Shown: in pieces, positions 50,101 through 61,395 of the stretch
Numbering within the stretch: position 1 is the first letter of the stretch
Layout: the number at the start of each line of letters is the position of its first letter
Origin: Polydactylus sextarius
Taxonomy: Eukaryota > Chordata > Actinopteri > Polynemidae
Length of the DNA: 64,000 nucleotides
NCBI GenBank assembly: GCA_016801845.1
Contig: CM028931.1
Span: 16,123,305-16,187,304, forward strand
Direction: 5' to 3'
Notes under the pieces: model-generated
Database searches by the model: none
What the model was told of the DNA's origin: nothing
The model's input: only the letters and a program-made list of their open reading frames with translations
Translations under genes and position numbers: made by a program

Positions 50101-53100
50101 TGACCTACACGCTGTTTTTCTGTGTTCAGATAAAAACTGAATTATATTATTTAGACAAAAAAAAAACAGCCAGAAAAGTTTCACGGTTCCAGATCAGCTT
50201 CGTCATCAGTAGCTGCTTCACGAGTGAATCATTGTTTGTGCGACGCGAGTTGAAGTTTTGGAGTAATTTATGAAAAACGGTTGTTTTTATCACCGTGTGT
50301 GTGTGTGTGTGAACAACACAATTACCACCACGCAGCTTTTTCAACAAGGATAATAAATTAGCAAGAAAATAAATGACCAGAGAGTTTCGTTTCATCGATA
50401 GTTTTTTTTTTCTCTGTCCTGTTGTGACATGAAAATTAATTTTTTTTCTTCTCTTCTGAGTTTTACTTACTAGTAACTGAAGCAGGTCTGCGTGTGCGAT
50501 GGCCAGACGGCGGTGGCAGTCTGGGATCATCATTTTGGTCTCCTGCAACACTTCCATCTGAAACACACGACAACACAACATGTTATCGAACTCGTCCCGC
50601 AACTAAATGTGTCCCGAGAACAAACAGGAAATGACACAAATATTTATTTATTTTAAACAGTCTCTGAACGTTGTCATCAAATAATAATTATCCTCAAATG
50701 TTTCTACGATTTCTACCAGATTTGTGTCCGTTTTAACCGTTTGAAAACCAAAATAACGAACGTAAAAACCCTTCTTCCTAGTGCTAGGCTAACGTTAGCA
50801 TCCTCTGCTGTAATAATTACCTAATTTGGCTACATTAGCTAACTTGGTTTCATCAACTAACTAGGGCTACATTGGCTAACATATGCTAACATTAGCCTCC
50901 TCCGCTGTAACAGTTACTAAATTAGGCTACATTAGCTAATTTAGCTACATTAGCTAACTTCGCCACTTAGCCCACTTTTCTCCTCTAGTGCTAATGTTAG
51001 TCTATTAGCTAACTCAGCTACATTAGCTTCATCAGCTGACTAGGCTACACTGGCTAACATATGCTAACATTAGCTTCCTCCACTGTAATAATTATCAAAT
51101 TAGGCTACATTAACTAACTTTGGCAGGTTAGCTAATTTAGCTACACCAGCTAGCTGGTGTCTCTTTTCTCCTTTAGAGCTAACATTAGCCTATTTGCTAA
51201 CTAAGCTACATTAGCTACCTTGGCTACATTGCCTAATTTGTGTGTTAGGTAATTTTACTGTTAGCTAACTTTCCCACATACGCTAACTACTTCATTAGCT
51301 AACTTTGCTCCAAGGCTAAGTTAGCTAACTTGACTATGTTAGCAAACTTCACTACGGTAGCTTTCAGACTTTTGACCACTTGGCTTATGTCACTTTTCTC
51401 CTTTAGTGCTAACGTCAGCCTATTAGCTAACTAAGCTACATTAGCTAACTTGGCCTAATTTAAGTTAGGTAACTTTACTATGTTAACTAACTTTCCAACA
51501 TAAGCTAACTGCTACATTAGCTAATTTAGCTACATCAGCTAACTTTGCTCCAAGACTGTGTTAGCTAACTTGACTGTGTTAGCAAACTTCACTACAGTAG
51601 CTCCCAGACTTTTGACCACTTGGCTTATGTCACGTCAGCCTACTAGCTAAGTTAGCTGCATTAGCTAACATGGCTACATTGCCTAATTTGAGTGTGTTAG
51701 GTAACTTTACTATGTTAACCAACTCTCCAACAGAAGCTAACTGCTACGTTAGCTAATTTAGCTACATCAGCAAACTTCGCTCCAAGACTGCGTTAGCTAA
51801 CTTCACTACAGTAGCTAACTTCGCTCCCAGACTTTTGACCACTTGGCTTGTGTCACTTTACTCATTTAACGCTAAGCTAACGTTAGCCCCCTCCAGTGTA
51901 ACGACCTCATCCTCTGCTGTCTCCGCCACTTTACAAACATTTCCGGTCACGTGACCTACTCAGGACTTGTCATTGGCATCGCCACTGCACTTTTATTAAA
52001 ATAGTTAGCAACTTCTTCAAGCAGAGAGACGAAAGAATGTTCATTGGATGTAGTTTTGTACCTGACACACAAACAAACATCTCCCGACGCTGTGAAAAAT
52101 GTTATTGAGTTATCGATCGGACAGGGAGTTGGAGCAGCGGGGGACCACCTTGGTCTTGACTGCACACCTGAGTAGATGACAGGAATGAAATAAAAAAAAA
52201 AAAAAGGGCGAGCGGCGCTGTGATCAGGCGTAAACAGGTATTACTACGCCTGGAGCGAGACTGTGTTAGCGCCTTTGGGGGGAACTTTCACAGACACGGC
52301 TAATGTGGAATTCCCTCCGCCGCCGGCGCCCTGAAGAGCAGAGAGGAGGCGGCTAACGCTGTCAGACACACTCGCTCATGACAGATGCTTCCTTCACCTG
52401 GGCCTCCTCCTCCTCTTCACGAGTTGAGCTGAGGGGAAAAGTCAAAACACGGACTCAAACGTGTGCATTACACGGCCGCGCGGCGCTAACAGGCGCTCGG
52501 ATGAAGTCATGCAGGAGGCGAACGCTGGCAGAGCCAACTGACACGGTGTAAAAAAAAAAAAAGACGGCGGCAGGCGAGGCAGGCGGACGGATGACTCTAC
52601 GCCCGAGCCGGCTGCCGTGTCGACGTGACAAGGTGAAGCGAAAAAAAAAAAAGTCACGGCGCCCTCGCTTGACGCGCGGTGGAATGATCCCATCAAACGC
52701 TGGATAAAGTTGACACTTACAGCGTATTGATTCCATTAAAACACAAAACAACAACAACAACAAAAAAAACTCAGACCTCTCATCTCCAACCATAATCCAT
52801 CTGGCATCACAATCTCCGCCATTTAACTCCGGCCAAGCTCGGACGCTCGCCGCCGTGGCGTGAATCGACAAACGAAAAACACCGACGCGCGTTGAATGTT
52901 AATGTCGTACCGCGGGGAGACGTAATCAAAACGGTGGCGTCCTGCCTCCAAACAAACACGGAGGCAGAAGTCGAATCCAAACGAAGCGAGAAAGAAGATG
53001 GATTTTGTCACCGTCCATAAACTCGGTTCATCATTTCATCTCCGCAGTTGATGTTTTGTTTATTTCTCTTTTGGAAATGACATGTTTTGTTGTTACCACG

Positions 53101-56100
53101 TAACCGGATGAAGAGAAACTGACGACTAAAGCTGCACAAAACGTGGCTGACTTCGGTTAAGTTAGCTAATGCAGCCTGGGAGCCAAGTTAGCTGAGGTAG
53201 CGAAGTTAGCTAACGTAGCCAAGTTAGCTTGTGTGGGAAGAAGCGTATGAAAAATGGTCGTGGGTGGCAGACTGAATAAGATAAGGTTGTTACAGTGAAG
53301 GAGGCTAACATTAGCTTAGCGCTAATGGAGAAAAGTACAAGTGGTCAAAAGTCTGGTAACAAAGTTAGATGATGTAGCTAAATTAGTTAACGTAGCAGTT
53401 AGCTTATGTGGGAAAGTTAGCTAATGTAACAAACTTTGCCAACATCAAGTTAGCTAAAACAGGCAAATAAGCCAGTGTAGCCAAGTTAGCTAATTAGTGA
53501 CGAAGTGTTTGGAAAAATAGTGGAGACAGTAGAGGAGGCTAACGTTAGCGCTAATGGAGAAGGAGTGGTCAAAAGTCTGGGAACAAAGTTAGCTGATGAA
53601 GCGAAAGTGGCTAACATAGTCAAGTTAGCTAACACAATCAAATTAGCTAATGTAGCAGCTAGCTGATGTGGGAAAGTTAGCTAATGTTGCCAAGTTAGCT
53701 TATGTAGAAAAGTTAGCTAATATAGCAAACTTTGCCAACATAATCAAGTTAGCTGAAACAGGCAAATTAGCTAATGTAGCAGTTAGCTGACGTAGTAAAG
53801 TTACCTAACGCAGTCAACTTAGGCAATGTCAGCTAATGTAGCTTCTTGAGACTACAGGCACCCACAGGGGACAATATTAAGTAAATACAGCTTTGCCTTT
53901 CTAGCTTAAACCACTATTACAACAATATTACAAAGCAGAGTTTTGAGCAACTGAAGCTGCAATAAGTCAAATAAATCAAGATGAAGAAGCATTTTAGTTA
54001 CTTTGGTGTAAACAACCTGTTCTCCGTTGGATTGAAATAAACGAGACGTGAGCGAGAGCATCGTCGCAGCAGCAGGACACGGACCAGTGATCTGATCTGT
54101 TAGCGCCACTAAATTACCAGCATGTGTCAGCAATTATCAAACTCCTCTAAAGTAACATAATATAATTACATCGGCGTCGAGCAGATTACAAAACGGCTAA
54201 TGATTCTGCTCTCAAAACCTAATTCTTCATTACGGCTGTGGACTGACCTCATTACGGGACCAAAGTGGGGGGTTTGGGCTACGACGGTTCCTGGTGAAAG
54301 TTTTTCAGATTTCGTACCTGTTTCTTGATGACGTACTCGTCTCCGGCTTCCGCTTTCAGACGCTCGATCTTCTGTTCCTGCTGCTTCGCCTCTTTGATGT
54401 ACGCGTTCTCCTCTTTGGCCAGTCTGACGGGAGAAGGAGGAGGTTAGCTGCAGTTAGCTGCTAGCGGCTAAGCTAAGACAGCCGCCGTAAAACAAGAGAA
54501 CTAGAAGCAGCAAAGAACCAATGACAAGTCTCGTGTCGGTCATGTGACCAATCAATCTCTTTTAGAAAAAGAGGAAGCGATTGGAAAATGGCGGCGGATG
54601 GTGGAGGCTAACGTTAGCTTAGCTGACACAAGCTGAGTGGTCAAAAGTCTGGGACTTAAACAAGCTAATGTGGCAAACTTTGCTAACATGATAACATCAA
54701 GTCAGCTAACGCAAGCAATTTAGCCAATGTAGCCAAGTTAGCTAATGTGGGAAAGTTAGCTGAAGTAGTCAAGTTCGTTAACTAATTAGCAAAGAAGTGG
54801 TTAAAAGATGATGGCGGAGATGGCAGAGCATAAGGTTGTCGCAGTGAAAGCTAACATTAGCTTAGCACTAACGGAGAAAAGTGACACGAGCCGAGTGGTC
54901 AAAACTCTGGGAGCCAAACAAGCTAATGTTGCGACTTTGCTAACATAGTCAAGTTAGCTCAGACAAGTTAGCCAATGTAGCCAAAATAGTTTGTATAATT
55001 AGCTAATGTAGCCAACTTAGCTACAACCGTTAAACCAACCGAACGGAGAAAAGTGAAAAAAGTCTGGGAACGAAGTTAGCTAACATAGCAATCTTTGCTG
55101 ACATGGTCAAATTAGCCAAGTAGCAAAGTTATTGAGAAGAAGTGTTTGAAAAATGGTGGCAGAAGAGGATAAGGCTGTTACAGCGGAGGAGGCTAACGTT
55201 AGCTTTGCGCTAACGGAGACAAAATTACATGAGCCGAGTGGTCAAAAGTCTGGGGGACAAATTAGCTAATGCAGTCAGGTTAGCTAACGCAGTCTGGGAG
55301 TGAAGTTAGCTGATAGGGCTAAATTAGCTAACGTAGCAGTTAGCTTATGTGGGAAAGTTAGCTAACGTAGCCAGGTTAGCTAACATAGTAAAGTTGCCTA
55401 ACGCAATCAAATTAGGAAATGTAATCAAGTTAGCTAATGTAGCTTAGTTAGCTAATGTAGCACACTTTGCTAACATAGTCAAGTTTGCAAATTACCCAGT
55501 GTAGCCAAATTAGCTAATCAGCTAACTGAGAGGTAATTTCAGAGGTTTGTTGCCCCGTTCCAACGACAACAAACATATTTAAACATTAAAAACGGTTATA
55601 AATTACAAAAATATTGTGTCGTATCTACTTTACGGGGGTTTGTTTACTTTAGCGGAGTCGAGTAAACGACAAAACCTGTTTCTTTTAATGCTTATCTGAC
55701 TCCTTTACACACCGACACACACTTCTCCTTTTTAGAGATTAATTGATCATCAATTTAGCTCCTAATTTGAACCAAGTCAGGTGGTAAATCGAAATCAAAT
55801 CCTTTGATTGTTAGTGAAAATGGAGCTCGAGTACTTTGATAAATTATTGGATTACTTATAAATTCACGAGAGACCAAATGGAACCAAATCTATTAAACGG
55901 AATCCGACCCTGATTGGCACAATATTGATATTGATAATGATAATGATTCACCCCCTCTGAGACGACAATGTCATATTTTATGGAAATTACTGCTCGTTTC
56001 TAAAACGAAAATAAGAACTGGAGCCATATGCGACGAGAAGAGTGAGTGATGTCGCCTGTAAACAAATAATAATAATAATAAATAAATAGAAAGGCGAAAG

Positions 56101-58932
56101 ACATTAAATGACGACAAAATAAAGCTTAAGTTAAGGGTTAGCATCCATAAAACTTAGCATCTTTAACGCAAAGTATCACTAAAACTTAGTATCGCTAACA
56201 CATCTCTAACACTTAGCACTGCTAACATTAGCAGCTCAACTGCTTAGCATCTCTAATGTTTAGCATAGCTAATGATTAGCATCTCTAACATTTAACACCT
56301 TTAACGGTTAGCATCTCTAATGTTTAGTTTAGTAAATGTTTAGTAAAGCTAATACTTAGCATCTCCAACGCATCTCACTTAGCATAATCACTTCAAACTT
56401 AGCATCTCTAACGTTTAGCATCTTTAATGCTTAGCATCTCTAATGTTTAGTAAAGCTAATACTTAGCATACTCATTTAAAACTTAGCAAATTTAGCAGCT
56501 TTATAAGCATCTTTAATGCTTAGCATTGCTAATGTTTAGTAAAGCTAATACTTAGCATCTCTTTACATCTCACTTAGCATAATCACTTCAAACTTAGCAT
56601 CTCTAACGTTTAGCATCTTTAATGCTTAGCATCTCTAATGTTTAGTAAAGCTAATACTTAGCATACTCATTTAAAACTTAGCATCTCTAACATTTAGCAC
56701 CTTTAGTGTTAAGCATCTTTAATGCTTAGCATTGCTAATGTTTAGTAAAGCTAATACTTAGCATCTCCAACACATCTCACTTAGCATAATCACTTCAAAC
56801 TTAGCATCTCTAACGTTTAGCATCTTTAATGCTTAGCATCTCATCAAACTTAGCATCTCATTTAAAAAGCATTTAACATTTAGCACCTTTAGTGTTGTTT
56901 AATGCTTAGCATTGCTAATGTTTAGTAAAGCTAATACTTAGCATCTCCAACACATCTCACTTAGCATACTCACATCAAACTTAGGATCTCAAACATTTAG
57001 CATCTCAAACATTTAGCATCTCAAACAGTTAGCGTCTCTAACGTTTAATGACCCAGCTTGTTTGTAAATAAAAACAGGCGCCACATTTGACGAGAAGAGT
57101 GAGTGATGTCGCCTGTTTGGGAGTAAAACAAACAAATAAATAAATAAAAAGGTGTAAAAGGAGAAAGAGACGCCGCCGCCGACGGAGGTGGAGGAATAAT
57201 TTGAATAAAACTGAAGGACAGTCTAATAACAAAATGTCCATTCCCTCCTCCTCGAGCCCTGATGTTAATTTCTTATTTTATTTTTTTATATTTTTTTTCC
57301 GCCTCTCTCTCGCAGACTTTGGAGCGCCGTGTGTGAATGAGGGGTGGGGTCGCGGCTGGTTTTTTAAATAGACCTGCCACCTCGGGCTTAATGGAAAAGG
57401 CAGCTCTGTGGAAAATAAGAAAAAAAAGGGAATTAGAGTCGGAGTCGACACACACACACACACCTTCTCTTTCTCTAACACTGTATTTTTGAGTCGGTGC
57501 TGCATGGGACCGCGAATGACAAAGGCAAATTACTGTTGTCATTTTATTAAGGGCATCCGCCTCGCTAGGGCGAGAGGAGGCGCTGACTTGGAATAGGCCT
57601 CGGCAAAAAAGAGCAGGCAGCTTCCTGCTAAACTCCCGGCGTCTATAAATAAGGAGAGAGACCGACCGAACGGGACGGGAGGGACGCGAGATTATGAAGC
57701 GACAGAAAGAGATGACAGTCTGTACGTTTAGACCTAACGGCTTGATTAAAGGCCCGTGTCACGGCGGCAGCGGCGGCGGCGCCTCCTACTCCGGCCGGAG
57801 GTGTTTTATATCTCACGTTTTTATGTTCGAATAGTAAAACTGTAAAGAATCAATAGAGCTGCTCCGCTATAGAGGAAATAATAATAATAATAATAATAAT
57901 CACCGGGTTTATTTCTGAACGATTACTCATCCACTTGAGCTTTAAATAAATGAGATTTATCACACGTGAACAAATAAAAACAAACAGCGAACGTATAAAT
58001 TAGTAAATACAAATTAATAAAAACACAGACGTCGTCACTTCCTCGTCTCTAGAAAACAAGTAAAGCGACTAAACTGGAAATAAAACACAAACATAAATGT
58101 TAAATTGTGAAATAAATAATAATTATAGCTAACGCTTAGCATCGCTAACAGTTAATTACACTAGTAATTAGCGTTTCAAACACTTAGCATCTCTAACATT
58201 TAGCATTGCTGAAATTTAGCATGGCTAATGCTTAACATCCCTAACACTTAGCATTTCTAAAGTTTAGCACAGCTAACACTCAGCACAGCTAAAGCTTAGC
58301 ATCTCTAATGTTTAGAATTGCTGAAGTTTAGCATGGCTAATGCTAATGCACAGCTAACACTGGGCATCTCTAACGCTTAGCACAGCTAACACTTAGCATC
58401 TCCCACACTTAGCATGCTCTAAATGGCTTAGCATCTTAATGTTTAGCACTGAAGTTTAATATGACTAGCATTCTAAAACTTAGCATTGCTAAACCTTAAT
58501 ATGACTAATTCTAAGCGTCGCTAACGCTTAACCTTTCTAAAGTTTAGCATCGCTTATGTTACACATCTGAACCTGTTTCTACAAACCTGTTTTAGGAATT
58601 TTAATATCATGTTACGTTATTTTATGTTACGTTAAATCTGCAACTAAACCATCTCGGCTCATCCAGTTTAAATCGACCTATTAATAGATTCTCTGGCGTC
58701 TGTTCAGAGCTCACATCTGAATTTGTGCAGCGGCCAAAATGTACTGAGTGTGTGTGTTAGTGTGTGTGTGTGTGTGTGTTATGAGGATCGTCCAGACCTC
58801 TAATTCTCTCCCTGTCGATGCCGTTTGTGTAATGTGCTATCGATTGAGTTTTGATGAGGGTCAGATTACTAACAGGCTCCCTGAGGTGGTAATGATGGAG
58901 GCTGGATTTCCCACCGAGGATAATGTCACACA

Positions 58933-58973
<41 letters not shown>

Positions 58974-61139
58974 CAGGTAAAAGAAAACCATCATCAGTAG
59001 TAGTGGTTCCCCTCAGCTTGTTTTCTAGACACTAGAAGTGACGACATTAGTGATTTTATTTATTTACACGTCAACAAGTAATCATTTTGAAATAATCCTG
59101 ATTATTATTTTTTCCATAACTGATCAATACAAACTGTTTTTGACACAATTTCTCTATTATCTTCTGACATCATATATTAATTTACACATGTTCCACCATG
59201 TTTATGCTGCGTAGTAAACAGCAAATCAATATTATACAGTCAGATAATATAGATAAATGCTGCTGCAAAAAGTCTTAGTTTTAAGTGCTAGCGATGCTAA
59301 ATTTTAGCGACGTTAAGTGTTACCGACAGTAAATGTTAGCGATGCTAAGCGTTAAAGATACTTAACTGTTTCAGATGTTAAACGTTAGCGATGCGAAGCA
59401 TCAGCAAAGTCTGACGTTTTAAGTGCTAGCGCTGCTAAATGTTAGCGATGTTAAGTGTCACTTACGTTAATCGTTAGCGATGCTAAGAGTTAGCAATGTT
59501 GCGCGTTTCAGATGTGAAACGTTAGCGATGCTAAGCAAAAGTGCACTCAGAACTGTTTAAAAGTCTGACGCTTTAAGTGCTAGCGATGCTAAATGTTAGC
59601 GATGCCAAGAGTTAGCAATCGTGAGCGTTACCAACGTTAAACGTTAGCAGTGCTAAGCGCTAGCAATAACAAATGTTATCAGTGTTAAATGTTAGCGATG
59701 CTACGAGAAATCGATGTTAAGTGTTACCCACATTACCTTAGCGATGCTAAGTGTTAGCAAACTCTGAACTCTGTTTAAAAGTCTGACGTTTTAACAGGTT
59801 TTTGTTTCAGTTTCAGTTTCTACAAACTCCCCGTGTCTGATCCAGATGTTACCCGGTACCGGGGAGGTCTGCTGCTGGTTTCAGCTCCACCATGAAAACC
59901 AGCGTGTTGCCATGGTGACGTTTACACGCCGGTTTAGCGGTTTAGTAACAGTCTCCTCAACTGTAGCTGCTATAGGTAGTCACCAGTCAAAGACCTCAGG
60001 AAAATCCACAACCATTGGTTGAATTAGTGTTAATAGTTGTGATTGTAACGTCATTAAATCCTGGAGGATCCGATCAACCAGTAACAAGATTGTTTTTATG
60101 TGTTTTCACATCTAAACGTCTCTACTTCCTGTTTCCTCCTCAACAATAAACGTCTGTAAATCACATCTTGTAGTGTGAACACTGCAGGTCTCAGACCAGT
60201 TCTTGTTAATTGTGCTTTATTGCTGCTGACTGATGACAGTACCGTCAACTTCTGGGACACTTTTATGAGGCACATATAGGTGTTTTCAGCAGAACATGGG
60301 GTCAATCTGGGGTCACAAGATGTTGACAGTAAATACTTGTTATATAATGTGTTTTATTCTTCCTGCGTCTTTATATGAGGGTTAACTTGTAACTTTTACA
60401 AGCAGCAGTAATTTTTAAACTTTAATATTTGGCATCAAACAGCAACAATAATAAGGAAATACCAGATGATGACGCAGCATGATGACTGTGCACATTGTCA
60501 CCACAGGTCAAACAAACAACCACACAGCTGATTTAAATACGGCTAAATTAGCTTATATCAGTATGAGCATCTCTGCAGCTAGCTTAGCTTATTTTAGCTT
60601 CAAAACAGCTTTTACGCAAATATAGTATAACAACAATAAAATATATAGGAGCTCAAGTATGAATGACTTCTTCCATGACAGTTTGAGCAACAATGCAGCA
60701 GACGCGTCCCTAAAAAAAAAACACGCTTTGGTCTTAGCAACGCGTTAGCAAAGCTAAGCTAAGCTAACTAGCGGCTAGCATGAGTGGACCGATTTATTAA
60801 AGCATAATTGTGTTAAATAATTGCGCTATTTAAATGACGACAACAGCACGAAAGCGTCGGTGAATAATAATAAAGTAAAAAACAAACACCGCTTTGTTTA
60901 ATCGCTCTTTTGCGACAGGCCGCGACGAAGCAGCGGCGTGAAGTTGACACGCAGCGGGGTGACAGCATCACACGCGCGGCGTCGTTCCATGTCGAACTCG
61001 CGGTACCCTCCGCGGCTAAGCTAATCAGCTCGCTTTAACCTAACGCTACAAACAAGCTACTTTTACGAATGAAAACCGAGTCTCACCTCTTCACGATGCC
61101 GGTTTTGATCTTAATCTGCCGTATTCTGGGGTCCGCCAT
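47167..61139 (-). CDS. tbca: TBCA, tubulin-folding cofactor A (complete, 4 exons)
   Basis: Exons in transcript order: 61139-61087 (MADPRIRQIKIKTGIVK), 54423-54318, 50557-50471, 47247-47167 (TGA at 47169-47167). Phases join to give 108 residues, the same length as human. Recognisable segments are KEAKQQEQKIERLKAEAGDE, VLQETKMMIPDCHRRL and EYKEARNVLDSVKLEG. The family folds as a three-helix coiled bundle that captures beta-tubulin released from the CCT chaperonin and passes it on during tubulin heterodimer assembly in the cytosol. All donors are near consensus (gtgaga, gtacga, gtaagt). The coding sequence is tiny against a 14 kb gene: introns of about 6.7, 3.8 and 3.2 kb are filled with minisatellites and enhancer-like blocks. 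It is next to otp in the same orientation, as in human. Confidence 0.97.
47566..48230 (+). repeat. 26-bp minisatellite, second array, in tbca last intron
   Basis: The unit and orientation are those of 45515-46720 (TAACTAGCTGACGTTAGCTT, with TTCATAA or TTTATAA joints). The two arrays bracket the terminal tbca exon. 48231-48655 has A/T runs and nothing recognised. Confidence 0.95.
48655..48850. promoter_or_regulatory. Candidate conserved non-coding element in tbca intron 3
   Basis: Unique sequence includes GTCTATTTGCATCTGTAGAT, an octamer-like word (TTTGCAT), CAATTACAGCACATTTCTTT, CTCCCACTTCGGTTGCACTT and TTCATAAATCATTCACAGTC. It lacks any TTAGC repeat although arrays flank both sides. Confidence 0.4.
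49010..50090 (+). repeat. Complex TTAGC satellite in tbca intron 3, sense orientation
   Basis: Same family as 2764-3830: GCGCTAACGTTAGCCTC, CTATAACAACCTTATCCTCT, GTTGTCTCCG, CTAATTAGCTAACTTGGCTA, CAGACTTTTGACCACTTGAC. About five higher-order units of roughly 200-250 bp, ending about 380 bp from exon 50557-50471. Confidence 0.9.
50775..51940 (+). repeat. Complex TTAGC satellite in tbca intron 2, sense orientation
   Basis: It continues the 49010-50090 family on the other side of exon 50557-50471, with the same blocks (CTAACGTTAGC, GACTTTTGACCACTTGGCTT, CTGCTACGTTAGCTAATTTA) in the same orientation. Confidence 0.9.
52200..53040. promoter_or_regulatory. Candidate conserved non-coding region in tbca intron 2
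   Basis: GC-balanced, largely unique DNA (CGCTGTGATCAGGCGTAAAC, AGGTATTACTACGCCTGGAG, GATCCCATCAAACGCTGGAT, AGCGTATTGATTCCATTAAA) sits in the gap between oppositely oriented satellite arrays. Minus-strand open frames in it have no protein signature. It may hold more than one element. Confidence 0.4.
53150..53850 (-). repeat. Complex TTAGC satellite in tbca intron 2, antisense orientation
   Basis: Units read as the reverse complement of 50775-51940: GAGGCTAACGTTAGCGCTAA, TGGAGAAAAGTACAAGTGGT, CAAAAGTCTGGGAACAAAGT, TTAGCTAATGTAGCCAAGTT. Confidence 0.9.
53930..54290. promoter_or_regulatory. Candidate conserved non-coding element beside tbca exon 2
   Basis: Unique sequence includes TAGCGCCACTAAATTACCAG, CATGTGTCAGCAATTATCAA, ACATAATATAATTACATCGG, GGCTAATGATTCTGCTCTCA and CTAATTCTTCATTACGGCTG. 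It is dense in TAAT/ATTA words and ends about 30 bp from the donor of exon 54423-54318. Confidence 0.45.
54440..55540 (-). repeat. Complex TTAGC satellite in tbca intron 1, antisense orientation
   Basis: Continues the 53150-53850 family on the other side of exon 54423-54318 in the same antisense orientation (GGAGGCTAACGTTAGCTTTG, CGAGTGGTCAAAAGTCTGGG, AAGTTAGCTAATGTAGC). About four to five higher-order units. Confidence 0.9.
55730..56060. promoter_or_regulatory. Candidate conserved non-coding element, partly duplicated downstream
   Basis: Unique sequence includes GAGATTAATTGATCATCAAT, TTAGCTCCTAATTTGAACCA, AATCCTTTGATTGTTAGTGA and TATTGATAATGATAATGATT. Its right end, 56032-56059 (28 bp beginning GACGAGAAGAGTGAGTGATG), is repeated exactly at 57079-57106 beyond a minisatellite, with similar flanks (GGAGCCATATG versus GGCGCCACATTT). 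Confidence 0.45.
56110..57055 (-). repeat. 16-bp minisatellite in tbca intron 1, antisense orientation
   Basis: Units such as TTAGCATCTCTAACGTTTAG, i.e. the inverse of the 1053-1905 unit. A higher-order unit of about 170-190 bp is marked by TAGCATAATCACTTCAAACT (near 56387, 56576, 56785) and GTTTAGTAAAGCTAATACTT. Confidence 0.9.
57295..57800. promoter_or_regulatory. Strong candidate conserved non-coding element in tbca intron 1
   Basis: A long, unique, sharply bounded block includes TTTTTTAAATAGACCTGCCA, CCTCGGGCTTAATGGAAAAG, CATGGGACCGCGAATGACAA, AGGCAAATTACTGTTGTCAT, TTTATTAAGGGCATCCGCCT and GGCTTGATTAAAGGCCCGTG. It contains TAAT, SOX-like and GATTA words and lacks TTAGC repeats. Short open frames on both strands show no family resemblance. 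The composition resembles deeply conserved enhancers seen around homeobox genes. Confidence 0.5.
58128..58560 (-). repeat. 16-bp minisatellite, antisense, shorter array
   Basis: About 430 bp of diverged units (ACTTAGCATCTCTAACATTT, GCACAGCTAACACT) of the same family as 56110-57055. 57801-58127 is AT-rich with an AAT run (57875-57900) and nothing else recognised. Confidence 0.85.
58740..58980. promoter_or_regulatory. Candidate conserved non-coding element between two GT runs
   Basis: The unique block 58780-58930 (ATGAGGATCGTCCAGACCTC, TGTAATGTGCTATCGATTGA, CTGAGGTGGTAATGATGGAG) lies between (GT)n runs at 58748-58780 and 58932-58969. 58981-59284 shows no other feature. Confidence 0.35.
59285..59795 (+). 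repeat. 16-bp minisatellite in tbca intron 1, sense orientation
   Basis: Units such as TGTTAGCGATGCTAAGTGTT with the higher-order marker AAAGTCTGACGTTTTAAGTG near 59405, 59560 and 59775. It matches 16735-17475 in orientation and is inverse to 56110-57055 and 58128-58560 in the same intron. Confidence 0.9.
59874..60201 (+). repeat. Dispersed repeat, near-identical to sequence in wdr41
   Basis: 59874-60164 aligns without gaps to 22291-22581 (291 bp each, three mismatches found by eye). It then continues with TCTTGTAGTGTGAACACTGC, which in wdr41 occurs 93 bp later (22675), so this copy has a deletion or the other an insertion. It includes a short hairpin (CTGGTTT...AAAACCAG). Family unknown. 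60202-60880 holds scattered GCTAA words and nothing recognised. Confidence 0.85.
60880..61080 (-). promoter_or_regulatory. CpG-rich start of tbca intron 1
   Basis: Just downstream of tbca exon 1 the DNA becomes rich in CpG (CGACAGGCCGCGACGAAGCA, TCACACGCGCGGCGTCGTTC), as in a CpG-rich housekeeping promoter straddling exon 1. It may contain proximal promoter elements. Confidence 0.4.
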
Positions 61140-61380
61140 GGTCGAAGATGATGTTTTATTAGTCAGTTGTGATCAATGTGTTTCAGGCCGTGCGTGTGTT
61201 GTCGCTGGGCAGGTGGAAACCAGACACGACGAGTCGATCACAGGCAAATCGATCGGGAGCTGATAGTAGATCACCGAGTTATCGATCGGCTGGATTTGGA
61301 TCAAAAACAGGAAAAAACATCATCAAATTTTCACTACAATTATTTTTAATTTAAATTAATTAAAAAAAATCATATTGATT
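61140..61380 (-). promoter_or_regulatory. tbca 5' flank / likely promoter
   Basis: Immediately upstream of the tbca start codon, moderately GC-rich to about 61300 and then AT-rich. No TATA box was recognised. The transcription start is not determinable from sequence. Confidence 0.35.
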
Positions 61381-61395
61381 AAACATCATATTTTT

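Noticed and set aside
52442..53011. Overlapping minus-strand open frames in tbca intron 2
   Set aside because: They are interrupted by A/T homopolymer-encoded Phe/Lys runs and share no motif with known proteins.
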